Origin: PR03 sp964353555
Lineage (GTDB): Bacteria > Myxococcota_A > UBA9160 > PR03
NCBI GenBank assembly: GCA_964353555.1
Contig: CAYGWM010000055.1
Span: 1 to 27,422 of the forward strand
DNA: 27,422 bases
Direction of reading: 5' to 3'
The notes beneath the pieces were generated by a model. The model did not search any database and was not told the DNA's origin. It worked only from the letters and a program-made list of their open reading frames with translations. Positions 1 through 8,329 of this stretch are shown here, one piece after another; position 1 is the stretch's first letter; each line of letters begins with the position of its first letter. Both the position numbers and the translations under genes were made by a program.

Positions 1-1658
1 GAGGCGTTGCGCACCGATCGGAGGTACTTCGCGAGCACACCGCGCGACGCGGGTAGCGGCGGCGCAGTCCAGGCTTTGGCCCGGCGCGACAGCTCGCCCT
101 TCGGCACGTCGAGTTCGATCACGCGCTTCTTCACGTCGATCGCGATCACGTCGCCGTCGCGCACCAGCGCGATCGGACCGCCTTCCTGCGCTTCCGGCAC
201 CACGTGGCCGATGATGAACCCGTGCGAGCCGCCGGAGAAGCGGCCGTCGGTGACGAGCGCGACATCCTTGCCGAGTCCTGCGCCCATGATGATCGAGGTC
301 GGTGTCAGCATCTCGGGCATGCCCGGCCCGCCCTTCGGTCCTTCGTAGCGGATCACGATCACCGAGCCCTTGCGGATTTCGTTGCGCTCGGCGGCGGCGA
401 TCATGTCTTCCTCGCGGTCGAAGACCTGCGCGGGACCGCTGAAGCTGAGTCCTTCCTTGCCGGTGATCTTCGCGACGCTGCCGCCCGGTGCGAGCGAGCC
501 GCGCAGGATCTGGATGTGCGCGGTGGCCTGGATCGGATCGTCCCACGGACGGATCACGTCCTGCCCTGCTGCGAGGCCCGGCAGCGCGGCGAGATTCTCG
601 GCGACCGTGCGGCCGGTGACCGTCATGCAGTCGCCGTGCAGCAGACCTTCTTCGAGCAGCAGTTTCATCACTGCCGGCGTGCCGCCGACGCGGTGCAGGT
701 CTTCCATCACGTAGCGCCCGCTCGGCTTCAGATCGGCGAGCAGCGGGACGCGGTCGGAGATCGCCTGGAAATCGTCGATCGCGAGCGGAATGCGGGCGGC
801 GCGCGCCATCGCGATCAGATGCAGCACCGCATTGGTGGAACCGCCGAGCGCGCAGACGACAGTGATCGCGTTGTCGAATGCGTTGCGCGTCAGGATTGCG
901 CTCGGCTTCAAGTCGAGCTCGAGCAGGTGTCGCACCGCCGCGCCGGCGCGCCGGCACTCCTCGATCTTGGCCGGGTCCTCGGCGGGAATCGACGCGCTGT
1001 ACGGCAGCGACATGCCGAGCGCTTCGATCGCCGACGCCATCGTATTGGCGGTGTACATGCCGCCGCAGGCGCCGGCGCCCGGACAGGCGTGGCGCACGAT
1101 GTCGAAGCGCGTCGCTTCGTCGATGCGACCCGCGATGAATTCGCCATACGACTGGAACGCCGACACGATGTCGAGAACGTCCCCCTTGCGACCCCTGCCG
1201 GGCTTGATCGTGCCGCCATAGACCATCAGCGCCGGGCGATCGAGTCGCGCCATCGCCATCACGCAGCCCGGCATGTTCTTGTCACAGCCGGGGATCGCGA
1301 TCAGCGCGTCGTACCACTGCGCGCCCATGATCGTCTCGATCGAGTCGGCGATCAGGTCGCGCGAGGGCAGTGAGAAGCTCATGCCTTCGGTGCCCATCGA
1401 GATGCCGTCGGAGACGCCGATCGTGTTGAAGCGCATGCCGACGAGTTCCGCCGCGACCACGCCTTCCTTCACGCGCGCCGATAGATCGTTCAGGTGCATG
1501 TTGCACGAGTTGCCCTCGTACCAGCAGCTGGCGATGCCGACCTGCGCCTTGTCCATGTCGGCTTCGCTGAGGCCCGTCGCATAGAGCATGGCCTGCGAAG
1601 CACCCTGACTCTTGGGCTGTGTGATGCGGCGCGAGATGCGGTTCAGCGGCTCGGACAT
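1..1658 (-). CDS. ilvD: Dihydroxy-acid dehydratase, 3' end cut by window edge
   Basis: Dehydrates 2,3-dihydroxy-3-methylvalerate and 2,3-dihydroxyisovalerate to the 2-oxo acids in isoleucine and valine synthesis; a cytosolic Fe-S enzyme. I translated from ATG at 1658, preceded by GGAGA eight bases upstream. 552 codons are in the window and the frame is still open at base 3, ending in a KYLRSVRNA-like tail; the family is usually 555-570 residues, so only a few residues are missing. Family signature 1 is present (PGCDKNMPG, about residues 123-131), as is signature 2 near the C-terminus (ALVTDGRFSGG). The three cluster cysteines are visible: C52 in GNSCN, C125 in PGCDK and one in ACGGMYTANTM. 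It is divergent from the phosphopantetheinyl transferase, with 146 bases between the starts. A housekeeping gene with nothing unusual. Confidence 0.96.
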   Translation of the reverse strand, partial: MSEPLNRISRRITQPKSQGASQAMLYATGLSEADMDKAQVGIASCWYEGNSCNMHLNDLSARVKEGVVAAELVGMRFNTIGVSDGISMGTEGMSFSLPSRDLIADSIETIMGAQWYDALIAIPGCDKNMPGCVMAMARLDRPALMVYGGTIKPGRGRKGDVLDIVSAFQSYGEFIAGRIDEATRFDIVRHACPGAGACGGMYTANTMASAIEALGMSLPYSASIPAEDPAKIEECRRAGAAVRHLLELDLKPSAILTRNAFDNAITVVCALGGSTNAVLHLIAMARAARIPLAIDDFQAISDRVPLLADLKPSGRYVMEDLHRVGGTPAVMKLLLEEGLLHGDCMTVTGRTVAENLAALPGLAAGQDVIRPWDDPIQATAHIQILRGSLAPGGSVAKITGKEGLSFSGPAQVFDREEDMIAAAERNEIRKGSVIVIRYEGPKGGPGMPEMLTPTSIIMGAGLGKDVALVTDGRFSGGSHGFIIGHVVPEAQEGGPIALVRDGDVIAIDVKKRVIELDVPKGELSRRAKAWTAPPLPASRGVLAKYLRSVRNA

Positions 1659-1804
1659 CGTCGTGTCTCCGTGACGGTGGAGGAAAGTCCGCGGGAACCT
1701 AGCAGCCGGAAACGGCGGGCCCGGTCGGCGTCCGGCTGGCAACCCAACCGCGCCACGAAGGCGGCGGGATCGACGCACCAGTCGCCGCCGGCGACCATGG
1801 CGGC

Positions 1805-2560
1805 ATGCTGCGCGACGCCTGGATCGGCGAACTCTTCGAAGATGGCGTGTGGACGGCTTCTTGCCCGGTGACCACAGTCGAGGACGACCTGCTCCCCGAG
1901 GAGCGACTGGTCGTCTCGCGCGCGGTGGCAAAGCGGCGCCAGGAGTTCGCCGCCGGACGGCGCTGCGCGCGCGGGCTTCTCGCACAGCTCGGCCATCCCG
2001 GCCTGCCGCTGTTGCGCAACGACGACCGCACCGCGCGCTGGCCCGAGGAGCTGGTGGGATCGATCTCGCACTGCGCCGTGCTCTGCGTCGTGGCAGTCGC
2101 ACACCGCTCCTCGCTGGCGGGACTCGGTGTCGATGTCGAGCCGGACGCAGCGCTCGAGCCACCGCTGTGGCGCAAGATCTGCACGCCCGCAGAGATCGAG
2201 CAACTGCTCGGGACGGCGCCGGCTGCCGAGCGCGGGCGCATCGCGCGACTCGTATTCAGCGCGAAGGAAGCCACCTACAAGGCGGTCCATCCGCTCGTCG
2301 GCGAGGCGTTTGGCTTACAGGACGTCGAGATCGCGCTCGACTGGGAGACGGGCCACTTCACGCCTCGACTGGGCGACGCCATTTCGGGTCGGTTGCCAGC
2401 GAACAGATTGCCCACGGGCCGCTTCACACGCCGCGGCGGTTTCGTGTTCACCGCGGCGACGATCGCCGCAGCGGGAATGGCGTCTGGCCTCACGCCGCCC
2501 GCAGGAACGACGCAATCTGCGCGTTCGAGCGCTCGGCGATCGGGATCGGGAACGCGTTGA
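1805..2560 (+). CDS. 4'-phosphopantetheinyl transferase, Sfp/EntD type
   Basis: Likely transfers the 4'-phosphopantetheine arm of CoA to a serine of acyl, peptidyl or aryl carrier proteins. 251 residues, typical for the EntD/Sfp group. Visible motifs are RRQEFAAGRRCAR (residues 44-56), the GSISH segment (85-89), GVDVE with Mg-binding D110 and E112, and FSAKEATYK (151-159) with K154 and E155. The ATG at 1805 has no good Shine-Dalgarno, so the start is less certain than the family. No PKS or NRPS gene is visible nearby; the enzyme may serve fatty-acid or distant carrier proteins. The last 23 or so codons overlap the convergent esterase gene by 71 bases and look low-complexity (Ser/Arg/Gly), so the C-terminal tail is probably not functional. 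Confidence 0.9.
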   Translation: MLRDAWIGELFEDGVWTASCPVTTVEDDLLPEERLVVSRAVAKRRQEFAAGRRCARGLLAQLGHPGLPLLRNDDRTARWPEELVGSISHCAVLCVVAVAHRSSLAGLGVDVEPDAALEPPLWRKICTPAEIEQLLGTAPAAERGRIARLVFSAKEATYKAVHPLVGEAFGLQDVEIALDWETGHFTPRLGDAISGRLPANRLPTGRFTRRGGFVFTAATIAAAGMASGLTPPAGTTQSARSSARRSGSGTR

Positions 2561-3434
2561 AGCCGTGTGCGCCTCCGGGCCAGACCGAGAGCTGCGCGAC
2601 GTTGCCCGCGGCGAGCAGGCGCGCGTGCAGATACAACGAGTCGTCGAGCAGCGGATCCTTCGTGCCCACCGTGAGCAGCGCGGGCGGAAGCCCGGCGAGA
2701 TCTGCGTAGAGCGGCGACACGTCCGGGTGCCGCCGCAACGGCTCGGGTACGAAGTTCTCGGTGAACCACTCGATGATCGGTGTCGAGAGGATCAGGTTCT
2801 GCTCGCCCCAACGCGTAGCGCTCGGTGTCAGCGAAAGGTCGTAGGCGCCGCACAGCAGATTCGCGGCGCAGAAGGCGGCGAGGCCGTGGCGATCGCGCAG
2901 GCGCAGCAGCGTCACGACCGCCAGGTGCGCGCCCGCCGACTCGCCACCGATCAGCAAGCGGTCGGTGCCGAACTCGCGCTCGGCGTGCGCGACGAGCCAG
3001 AGCGCGGCCGCCTCGCAGTCGTCGGGCCCCGCCGGATAGGGATCTTCGGGCGCCAGTCGATAGTCGACGCTGACGACCGCGAGCCCGCATTGCTGCGCAA
3101 TGCGCAGGTTCGCGACATCGCAGTGATGCGCGGCGCCGATCGCCCAGCCACCGCCATGAAAATGCAGGTAGACACCGCGCGGCGACTCCGGGGCGATCAC
3201 GCGGATCGAGATCTCGCCGTTGGGACCGGGGATGCTGCGCACGCGCGCTTCGGGAACCGTCACGATGGGTCCCCAGACTCCCTCCCCGCGTTCGCGCGCC
3301 GCGCGGATCTCCGCTGGCTTCTGGAAGTGGATCGGCGGCATCTGCGATTGGATCTTCTCGATCGCTTCGTTGAGCTGCGCAGTCGCAGCGTCGATCGCTT
3401 CTGCCAGGAACACGTGCGGATCGATGCCGGTCAT
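2490..3434 (-). CDS. Alpha/beta hydrolase, HSL-family esterase
   Basis: Predicted carboxylesterase/acetyl-hydrolase of the hormone-sensitive-lipase group, 314 residues, no signal peptide seen. The oxyanion-hole motif HGGGW is at residues 93-97, the nucleophile elbow GGESAGAH gives S166, the acid is D260 in GTKDPLLDD, and the catalytic His is H290 in GGAHGF. I chose ATG 3434 because GGAGG lies eight bases upstream and the protein then starts as family members do; the open frame continues upstream to 3767, but that part is antisense to the FG-GAP gene and has no domain. It is divergent from the FG-GAP gene (108 bases between starts) and overlaps the phosphopantetheinyl transferase tail to tail. 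The substrate is unknown; this family commonly takes short-chain esters. Confidence 0.93.
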   Translation of the reverse strand: MTGIDPHVFLAEAIDAATAQLNEAIEKIQSQMPPIHFQKPAEIRAARERGEGVWGPIVTVPEARVRSIPGPNGEISIRVIAPESPRGVYLHFHGGGWAIGAAHHCDVANLRIAQQCGLAVVSVDYRLAPEDPYPAGPDDCEAAALWLVAHAEREFGTDRLLIGGESAGAHLAVVTLLRLRDRHGLAAFCAANLLCGAYDLSLTPSATRWGEQNLILSTPIIEWFTENFVPEPLRRHPDVSPLYADLAGLPPALLTVGTKDPLLDDSLYLHARLLAAGNVAQLSVWPGGAHGFNAFPIPIAERSNAQIASFLRAA

Positions 3435-3507
3435 TTCTTCGCCTCCGCTCTCACCCGCCGCGCCGACGCTAGCCCAGCTCGATGTCGCAACGAGAGGGAG
3501 ATCCGTT

Positions 3508-3535
3508 TTGCGAGTCGGCGTCGGCTCTCTACTCT
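3508..3535 (+). promoter_or_regulatory. Putative promoter of the FG-GAP gene
   Basis: TTGCGA (3508-3513), a 16-base spacer, then TACTCT (3530-3535). Only 7 bases separate the -10-like hexamer from the ATG at 3543, and there is no Shine-Dalgarno. This spacing is what is known for leaderless transcripts, where transcription begins at or next to the start codon. Seen in sequence; function inferred. Confidence 0.4.
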
Positions 3536-3542
3536 CGCTTCG

Positions 3543-5060
3543 ATGCAGATGACGAGCGTGAACGCATTCGCAATCGCCGCATGCTTCGCAGCGAGCGGGG
3601 CCTTTGCCGAGGAGACGCCGCTTCCGTTCGCGGTGCAGACGATCCCGAGCGCGGGCCGCACCGTCGCGGCCGAGATCGTCGATCTCGACGGCGATGGGCG
3701 CGCCGAGTTGCTCGCGATCGTGTTCCGCGGCGTCTGGCCCGACGAGACCCGCGAGATCCACGTTCACTACCAGAACGCGGACGGCGCGCTGCCGGCGACG
3801 CCGAGCTGGTCGGCGCCACTGCCCGAGGACGCCGCGAGCTACGACCTCGCCCCACTCGATGAAAAGCCCGGCGCCGAGCTGCTGCTGCTCGTGCGCGACG
3901 GCATCGACGTGCTCTCGCTGGCCGCGCGCACGCCGCAGTGGCGCACGTTGCTCGTCGCATCACCACCGACCGTCGCGGTGCGCCCGGACGAACGCGGACT
4001 CGACCGTTTGCGCATCGCGCGACCCGAGTTGGGCAAGGGCCGCCTGCTGGTGCCCGGACTCGGCGAAGCATGGCTGCTCGGTGCGCAGGGCGAATCGTTG
4101 GGACAACTGCGCGTCGGCGGTCGCGCCAACTATCTGGTGCCGCCGCGCCCGGGACCGACGCTCGGCGAGAACGAAGTCGAGCTCTATTTCGACGTCCCGA
4201 CGCTGCACGTTGCCGACATCGATGGCGACGGCAAACGCGACGTCGTCGCGACCAACCGGCACGCGATCCGCATCTTCCGCCAGCGCGCCGACGGCTCCTT
4301 CCCGCGTGATCCCGACCGCGAACTCGCGCTGCGCTTGATGTCGCTGGAAGACCAGGTGCGCAACTCGGGCTCGGTGCGCTGCGACCTGCGCGACTTCGAT
4401 GGCGACGGCCGTGCCGACCTGCTCGTCTCGCACGCGAGCGGCGGCCTCACGCGCGCGATGAACCGGACGCGCATCCACTTGAACCGCGACGGCAACTTCG
4501 ATCTGGCGAACCCCGATCAGGTGTTCGAGCGGCAGGGCGGCGTCGTGGCCGACGAACTCGTCGATCTCGATGGCGATGATCGCCCCGAATGGCTGCGCGT
4601 GTTCATGCCGTTCGGCCTGCTCCAGATCGCGGAGGTCTTCGTGCGGCGCACGGTCGACGTGCGCGCCGAGATTCGCCGCGGTCGCGAGGGCGGGCGCTTC
4701 GAAGAGAAGCCATCGATCGAGCGCTCCTTCTCGATCCCGTTCGACTTCGAGACGCTGCGCTCGCGCGGCTTCGTCCCGACGCTCGCGCGCGACTGGAACG
4801 GCGACGGCAAGCTCGATCTGCTCGGCTCAGCCGATGGCAAGGCGATCGAGATCTGCCTCGGCGGCGACGACGGAAACTTCGCGCGCTGCGAAGCGCGCCA
4901 GCCGCTCGACACCGGCGGCCGCATCCGTTTCGGCGACCTCGACGGCGACGGACTCTCGGACTTCGTGCTCTACGACACCAGACGCCCCGACGTCCCCGTT
5001 CGCGTCGGCGTCAACCTCGGCAACCTACCCGGCACCCCCCCCCGCCTACGCCCCCGCTGA
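3543..5060 (+). CDS. Secreted FG-GAP/VCBS repeat protein
   Basis: 505-residue exported protein. A short signal peptide is visible (hydrophobic NAFAIAACFAASGAFA, cleavage probably after residue 22). The body has at least six calcium-loop motifs of the DxDGDGxxD type: DLDGDGRAE, DIDGDGKRD, DFDGDGRAD, DLDGDDRPE, DWNGDGKLD and DLDGDGLSD. These are the hallmark of FG-GAP/VCBS repeats, which fold as blades of an integrin-alpha-like beta-propeller. The role is probably extracellular binding or structure; no catalytic domain and no C-terminal sorting signal were seen. I chose ATG 3543 because it gives a complete signal peptide; ATG 3549 is an alternative. The open frame extends far upstream to 2127, but that part is antisense to the esterase. 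The gene ends two bases before a large inverted repeat. Confidence 0.88.
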   Translation: MQMTSVNAFAIAACFAASGAFAEETPLPFAVQTIPSAGRTVAAEIVDLDGDGRAELLAIVFRGVWPDETREIHVHYQNADGALPATPSWSAPLPEDAASYDLAPLDEKPGAELLLLVRDGIDVLSLAARTPQWRTLLVASPPTVAVRPDERGLDRLRIARPELGKGRLLVPGLGEAWLLGAQGESLGQLRVGGRANYLVPPRPGPTLGENEVELYFDVPTLHVADIDGDGKRDVVATNRHAIRIFRQRADGSFPRDPDRELALRLMSLEDQVRNSGSVRCDLRDFDGDGRADLLVSHASGGLTRAMNRTRIHLNRDGNFDLANPDQVFERQGGVVADELVDLDGDDRPEWLRVFMPFGLLQIAEVFVRRTVDVRAEIRRGREGGRFEEKPSIERSFSIPFDFETLRSRGFVPTLARDWNGDGKLDLLGSADGKAIEICLGGDDGNFARCEARQPLDTGGRIRFGDLDGDGLSDFVLYDTRRPDVPVRVGVNLGNLPGTPPRLRPR

Positions 5061-5061
5061 C

Positions 5062-5165
5062 GGTGCCGGGCGTCAGGTTATTGCTTGTCAGGTTATTCAG
5101 CGAGTCGGTGGGTATACATCGGTCTCCCGAATAACCTGACAAAAAATAACCTGACGCCCGGCACC
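5062..5165. repeat. 104-bp inverted repeat, REP/MITE-like
   Basis: Two 36-base arms, 5062-5097 and 5130-5165, are reverse complements except for two bases (GCTTG against TTTTG in the middle); the spacer is 32 bases. Each arm begins GGTGCCGGGC and carries the 11-mer GTCAGGTTATT twice, four bases apart. It fills the space between two convergent genes. This fits a REP/BIME-type element or a small non-autonomous element; it could also act as a bidirectional terminator. No transposase is in the window and no second copy was found. Confidence 0.85.
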
Positions 5166-5173
5166 TCTTCCTC

Positions 5174-6403
5174 TTAGCGGGAGAGCAGGTCGCGGGCGAT
5201 GGCGGAGATTTGGATTTCGTCGGTGCCGGCGTAGATGCGCAGCACGCGGGCGTCGCGGGCGAGTTGCTCGACCTTGTACTCGGCCATGTAGCCGTTGCCG
5301 CCGAAGATCTGCACGGCGTCCTGCGACACTTCGTCCGCTGCGCGCGCCGCGTAGAGCTTCATCGCGGACGCTTCGGCGAAGCTCATCGACTGACCCGCAT
5401 CCGCGAGTTCGAGCGTACGGAAGACCAGGTTCTGCACGTTCATCCGCGCCACTTCCATCCGCGCTAGCTTTTCTTGGATCAGCTGGAACTCGCCGATCGG
5501 CTTGCCGAACTGCACGCGCTCCTTCGCATATGCGAGCGACAGCTCGAGGCAGCGCTCGATCATCCCGAGCGCCATCGCGGCAACGCCGGAGCGCTCGGTC
5601 TGGAAGGTCGCCTTCGCGCCGGCGCGACCGTCCGCCCCGGCCTTCTCCTCGCTCTCGCCGAGCAGGCGATCGATGCCGACCTGCACGTCGGTGAGGAACA
5701 GCTCGCCGGTCGGCGACGAGTGCAGGCCCATCTTGCGCATCGGCTTCGACTGCACGAGTCCCGGCATGCCCTTGTCGAGCACGAAGTGCAGGATCTTGCG
5801 GTCGCGCGGCTCGACGCCCGGTTCGTCGAGCTTGCAGATGAACACGATCGTATCCGCGTACGGCCCGTTCGTGATGAAGGTCTTGTTGCCGTTCAGCAGA
5901 TAGCCGTCGGCGCTGCGACGTGCGGTCGATTTCATGCCGCCGAACGCGTCGGAGCCCGAGCCAGGCTCGGTGATCGCCCACGCGCCGATCTTGTCGAGCG
6001 TCAGCAGGTCGAGACCCCAGCGCTCCTTCTGGCGCGTGGTGCCCTTGCCCATCACCGACGCGGCGGTGAGTCCCATCGATACACCCATCGCCGTCACCAT
6101 GCCCGGGCAATGTCGGCACAGCTCGATGATCGGGATCATCTGCGCCGCGGCGGCGTCGCCGCGACCGCCGCCCTCGCCGTCGCCCTCGCGCTTGGCTTCG
6201 CCCTTCTTCTCGCGCTCGATCTGTTTCTTGAAGCGCGCGCGCGCCATCTCGCCCATCCCGAACGTGGAGATCAGCTTGCGCAGGATGTCATAGGGCGGCA
6301 TGTCGCCGTGTTCGAGCGCTTCGACGTTGGGCACGACCTCGGCGTCGATGAAACGCCGCACGACGTCTCGGATCATCTGATGCTGCTCGCTCCAACCAAT
6401 CAT
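5174..6403 (-). CDS. Acyl-CoA dehydrogenase (with charged insertion)
   Basis: FAD flavoprotein predicted to introduce the alpha,beta double bond into an acyl-CoA, passing electrons to ETF. 409 residues. FAD/substrate motifs WAITEPGSGSD (about 142-152) and KTFITNGPYAD are present, and the C-terminal IYAGTDEIQ places the usual catalytic Glu at about E396. An unusual Lys/Glu/Gly-rich stretch sits at residues 56-88, where ordinary members have a short inter-helix loop. The start ATG 6403 has AAAGGA upstream, lying inside the end of the hydratase gene, whose stop codon is only 2 bases away; the two are almost certainly co-translated. The substrate is unknown. Confidence 0.95.
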   Translation of the reverse strand: MIGWSEQHQMIRDVVRRFIDAEVVPNVEALEHGDMPPYDILRKLISTFGMGEMARARFKKQIEREKKGEAKREGDGEGGGRGDAAAAQMIPIIELCRHCPGMVTAMGVSMGLTAASVMGKGTTRQKERWGLDLLTLDKIGAWAITEPGSGSDAFGGMKSTARRSADGYLLNGNKTFITNGPYADTIVFICKLDEPGVEPRDRKILHFVLDKGMPGLVQSKPMRKMGLHSSPTGELFLTDVQVGIDRLLGESEEKAGADGRAGAKATFQTERSGVAAMALGMIERCLELSLAYAKERVQFGKPIGEFQLIQEKLARMEVARMNVQNLVFRTLELADAGQSMSFAEASAMKLYAARAADEVSQDAVQIFGGNGYMAEYKVEQLARDARVLRIYAGTDEIQISAIARDLLSR

Positions 6404-6405
6404 GT

Positions 6406-7179
6406 TCAGCGTCCTTTCCAGTTCGGCTTGCGCTTCTGCGCGAAGGCCATCGGGCCTTCGATGAAGTCTTCGCTCTTCACCAGGTCGACGATCGCGTCGT
6501 AGCGCGCTTCGATCGCTTCTTGCAGCGACGCGTGCGCGAGGCCTTCGAGCGCGACGCGCTTGGTCGTGCGCACCGACACCGGCGAGCACTCGCAGATCGC
6601 ATCGGCCCAGCGCCGCGCGGCGCTCATCAGCTCGCCAGGCGCGACGACCTCGTTGACGATGCCGAGCGCCAGCGCCTCGCGCGCCTCGACACGGCGACCG
6701 GTCAGCAACATCCCCATCGCGGGCTTCATGCCGATCTGCCGCGGCAGCCGGTGCATGCCGCCGCCCAGCGCGGCGAGCCCGACTCTCGGCTCGGGCAGCC
6801 CGAACGACGCCTTCTCCGACGCAATCGCGATATCGCAGGCGAGCACGATCTCGAAACCGCCGCCGAGCGCGAGTCCATTCACCGCGGCGATCAACGGCTT
6901 CGCGTTCTCGAAGCGCTGCGTGACGCCGGCGAAGCCGCTCGCCGGCCATTCCATCTTGTTGCCGGCCGCCTGGTACTTGAGATCGTTGCCCGCGCTGAAG
7001 GCCTTCTCGCCGGCGCCGGTGAGGATCGCGACCCACGCGTCGGGATCGGCGATGAACGCGTCGAACGCCTGTGACAACTCCGCCGAAGCCGGCGGGTGGA
7101 TCGCGTTCATCACTTCGGGCCGATTGATCGTGATGGTCGTCACGTGACCATCGCGCTCGACCTTGCAGAACTCGGGCAT
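6406..7179 (-). CDS. Enoyl-CoA hydratase/isomerase (crotonase family)
   Basis: 257 residues, the normal crotonase length. Predicted to add water to 2-enoyl-CoA, the step after the dehydrogenase that follows it in the operon. The CoA-binding/oxyanion region AFSAGNDLK (residues 60-68) and NGLALGGGFE (101-110) are present. Both glutamates used by true hydratases are kept: E110 in GGGFEIVLACD and E130 in FGLPEPRVGLAALGGG. ATG 7179 is preceded by GGAGGA at a good distance. The gene lies 68 bases downstream of the membrane-protein gene and 2 bases before the acyl-CoA dehydrogenase. Confidence 0.95.
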   Translation of the reverse strand: MPEFCKVERDGHVTTITINRPEVMNAIHPPASAELSQAFDAFIADPDAWVAILTGAGEKAFSAGNDLKYQAAGNKMEWPASGFAGVTQRFENAKPLIAAVNGLALGGGFEIVLACDIAIASEKASFGLPEPRVGLAALGGGMHRLPRQIGMKPAMGMLLTGRRVEAREALALGIVNEVVAPGELMSAARRWADAICECSPVSVRTTKRVALEGLAHASLQEAIEARYDAIVDLVKSEDFIEGPMAFAQKRKPNWKGR

Positions 7180-7247
7180 GACAGATCCTCCGCGGGGCGG
7201 GCGGCAGCATAGACGCGCGCTTTCGCCCGCGCCCGGCCGGCGCGTCG

Positions 7248-8297
7248 CTAGCGCAGAGCGGTCTCGACGGCGTGCTGGACGAGCCCCGCGCCCACCCACG
7301 AACCCATGCCGAGCGCGAGATAGAGCCCGAAGCGCGGGAGCGTCGACGACTCGATTGGCCACGTGCTCGCCGCCAGGACGCGTGTCTCGTACGCGATCAG
7401 GTCGGCTAGCCGACCGCCGGCGAACGGCGGCGCACCCTGCGCGAGCATCGCATCGCGCGCCAGACGGAGCGCCGCGCGTATCCGGGCGAGCTCGCGCTGC
7501 TGCAAGTCGCGCAAGCGCCGGTGCGGACCTACCAGCGGAATCACGAACGCCGCGAGCGCAAAGCAAGACAGGCCGGCGACACCAACCACCAGCAGCCTGC
7601 CGAGCGCTCCGGGCCCGATGTAGGCCAGCGAAACCCACGCGGCGAGCATCATCCACAGCAGCACGCTGCGCAGTGCGCGTCGCGTGAACGGCGCGAACGC
7701 TGCGCGATCGAAGAGATCCACGACCTCGACGCGCTCGGCGAGTCGCGAGACGCGCCAGCCCAGCAGCAACTCGAGCGCCACGCCACGCAGCGCGATCCAC
7801 CAGGTGACGGTATTGCGCATGGCGAGCCACAGCACCGTCGGGTGCGTCCAACCTGGCATCTGACCGTCGATCCAGAGTTCGGGGCTCGAAACCGTCAAAT
7901 ACCCGGTGAGCAGCGCGCCGAGTCCCATCAGCGCGAGTGGCAGGCGTCGATAGCGCAGCACCTCGCGTTCGAGGTCGGGCTCGTCGCGCGGGGCGAGCCC
8001 GAGCGAGGGTCGCAGCGCCTCGATCTCGGTTCGCGTGCTGCGCACGGAAGCTGCGATGACTGCGATCGTGAAGCCGAGGAAGCAATCCTGGATGCCTTCG
8101 GCCAACCAGCCCCGCTCGAACGCGACATCGGCGTGGCGCCCGACCGATGCGCCGAACGCCGCCGTGTAGAGCAGAAACAGCAGGAAGATGCCGAGACCCA
8201 CGACTGCGCCAGCCCAGAACGCCGGCAGCGGGATCCGGTCGAATAGCCGCAGTGACAACGGCGTGCTGGGCGCGAGCACGATGCGCGGCTGACTCAC
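7248..8297 (-). CDS. Multi-pass membrane protein of unknown function
   Basis: I do not recognise this family. 349 residues with about six or seven hydrophobic segments: roughly 24-49, 68-85, 118-135, 152-180, 209-227, 231-257 and possibly 328-343. Between the last two lies an Arg/Leu-rich amphipathic stretch (HRRLRDLQQRELARIRAAL and following, about 258-290) that could be a cytoplasmic helix or coiled coil. No transporter, kinase or peptidase motif was seen. The start is a GTG at 8297 without a clear Shine-Dalgarno. It is the first gene of a probable operon with the enoyl-CoA hydratase (68 bases on) and acyl-CoA dehydrogenase, and is divergent from the PIG-L deacetylase with 32 bases between starts. 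Confidence 0.85.
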   Translation of the reverse strand: MSQPRIVLAPSTPLSLRLFDRIPLPAFWAGAVVGLGIFLLFLLYTAAFGASVGRHADVAFERGWLAEGIQDCFLGFTIAVIAASVRSTRTEIEALRPSLGLAPRDEPDLEREVLRYRRLPLALMGLGALLTGYLTVSSPELWIDGQMPGWTHPTVLWLAMRNTVTWWIALRGVALELLLGWRVSRLAERVEVVDLFDRAAFAPFTRRALRSVLLWMMLAAWVSLAYIGPGALGRLLVVGVAGLSCFALAAFVIPLVGPHRRLRDLQQRELARIRAALRLARDAMLAQGAPPFAGGRLADLIAYETRVLAASTWPIESSTLPRFGLYLALGMGSWVGAGLVQHAVETALR

Positions 8298-8316
8298 GCG
8301 CGCATGCTAGCGCCGG

Positions 8317-8322
8317 TACACT
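8317..8322 (+). promoter_or_regulatory. Putative leaderless -10 element of the PIG-L gene
   Basis: TACACT lies 7 bases before the ATG at 8330, with no Shine-Dalgarno and no convincing -35. The spacing matches the FG-GAP and DUF35 genes. A single hexamer is weak evidence on its own. Confidence 0.3.
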
Positions 8323-8329
8323 CCGCACC

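Noticed and set aside
204..1373. 389-codon open frame on the plus strand.
   Set aside because: It is antisense to ilvD, lacks any domain and has the Arg/Ala/Asp-rich composition of a GC-rich shadow frame.
1676..1695. GGTGGAGGAAAGTCCGCGGG resembles the conserved 5' part of RNase P RNA.
   Set aside because: The intergenic space is only 146 bases, the later conserved P4 partner (ACAGAA-type) was not found, and the phosphopantetheinyl transferase gene starts at 1805.
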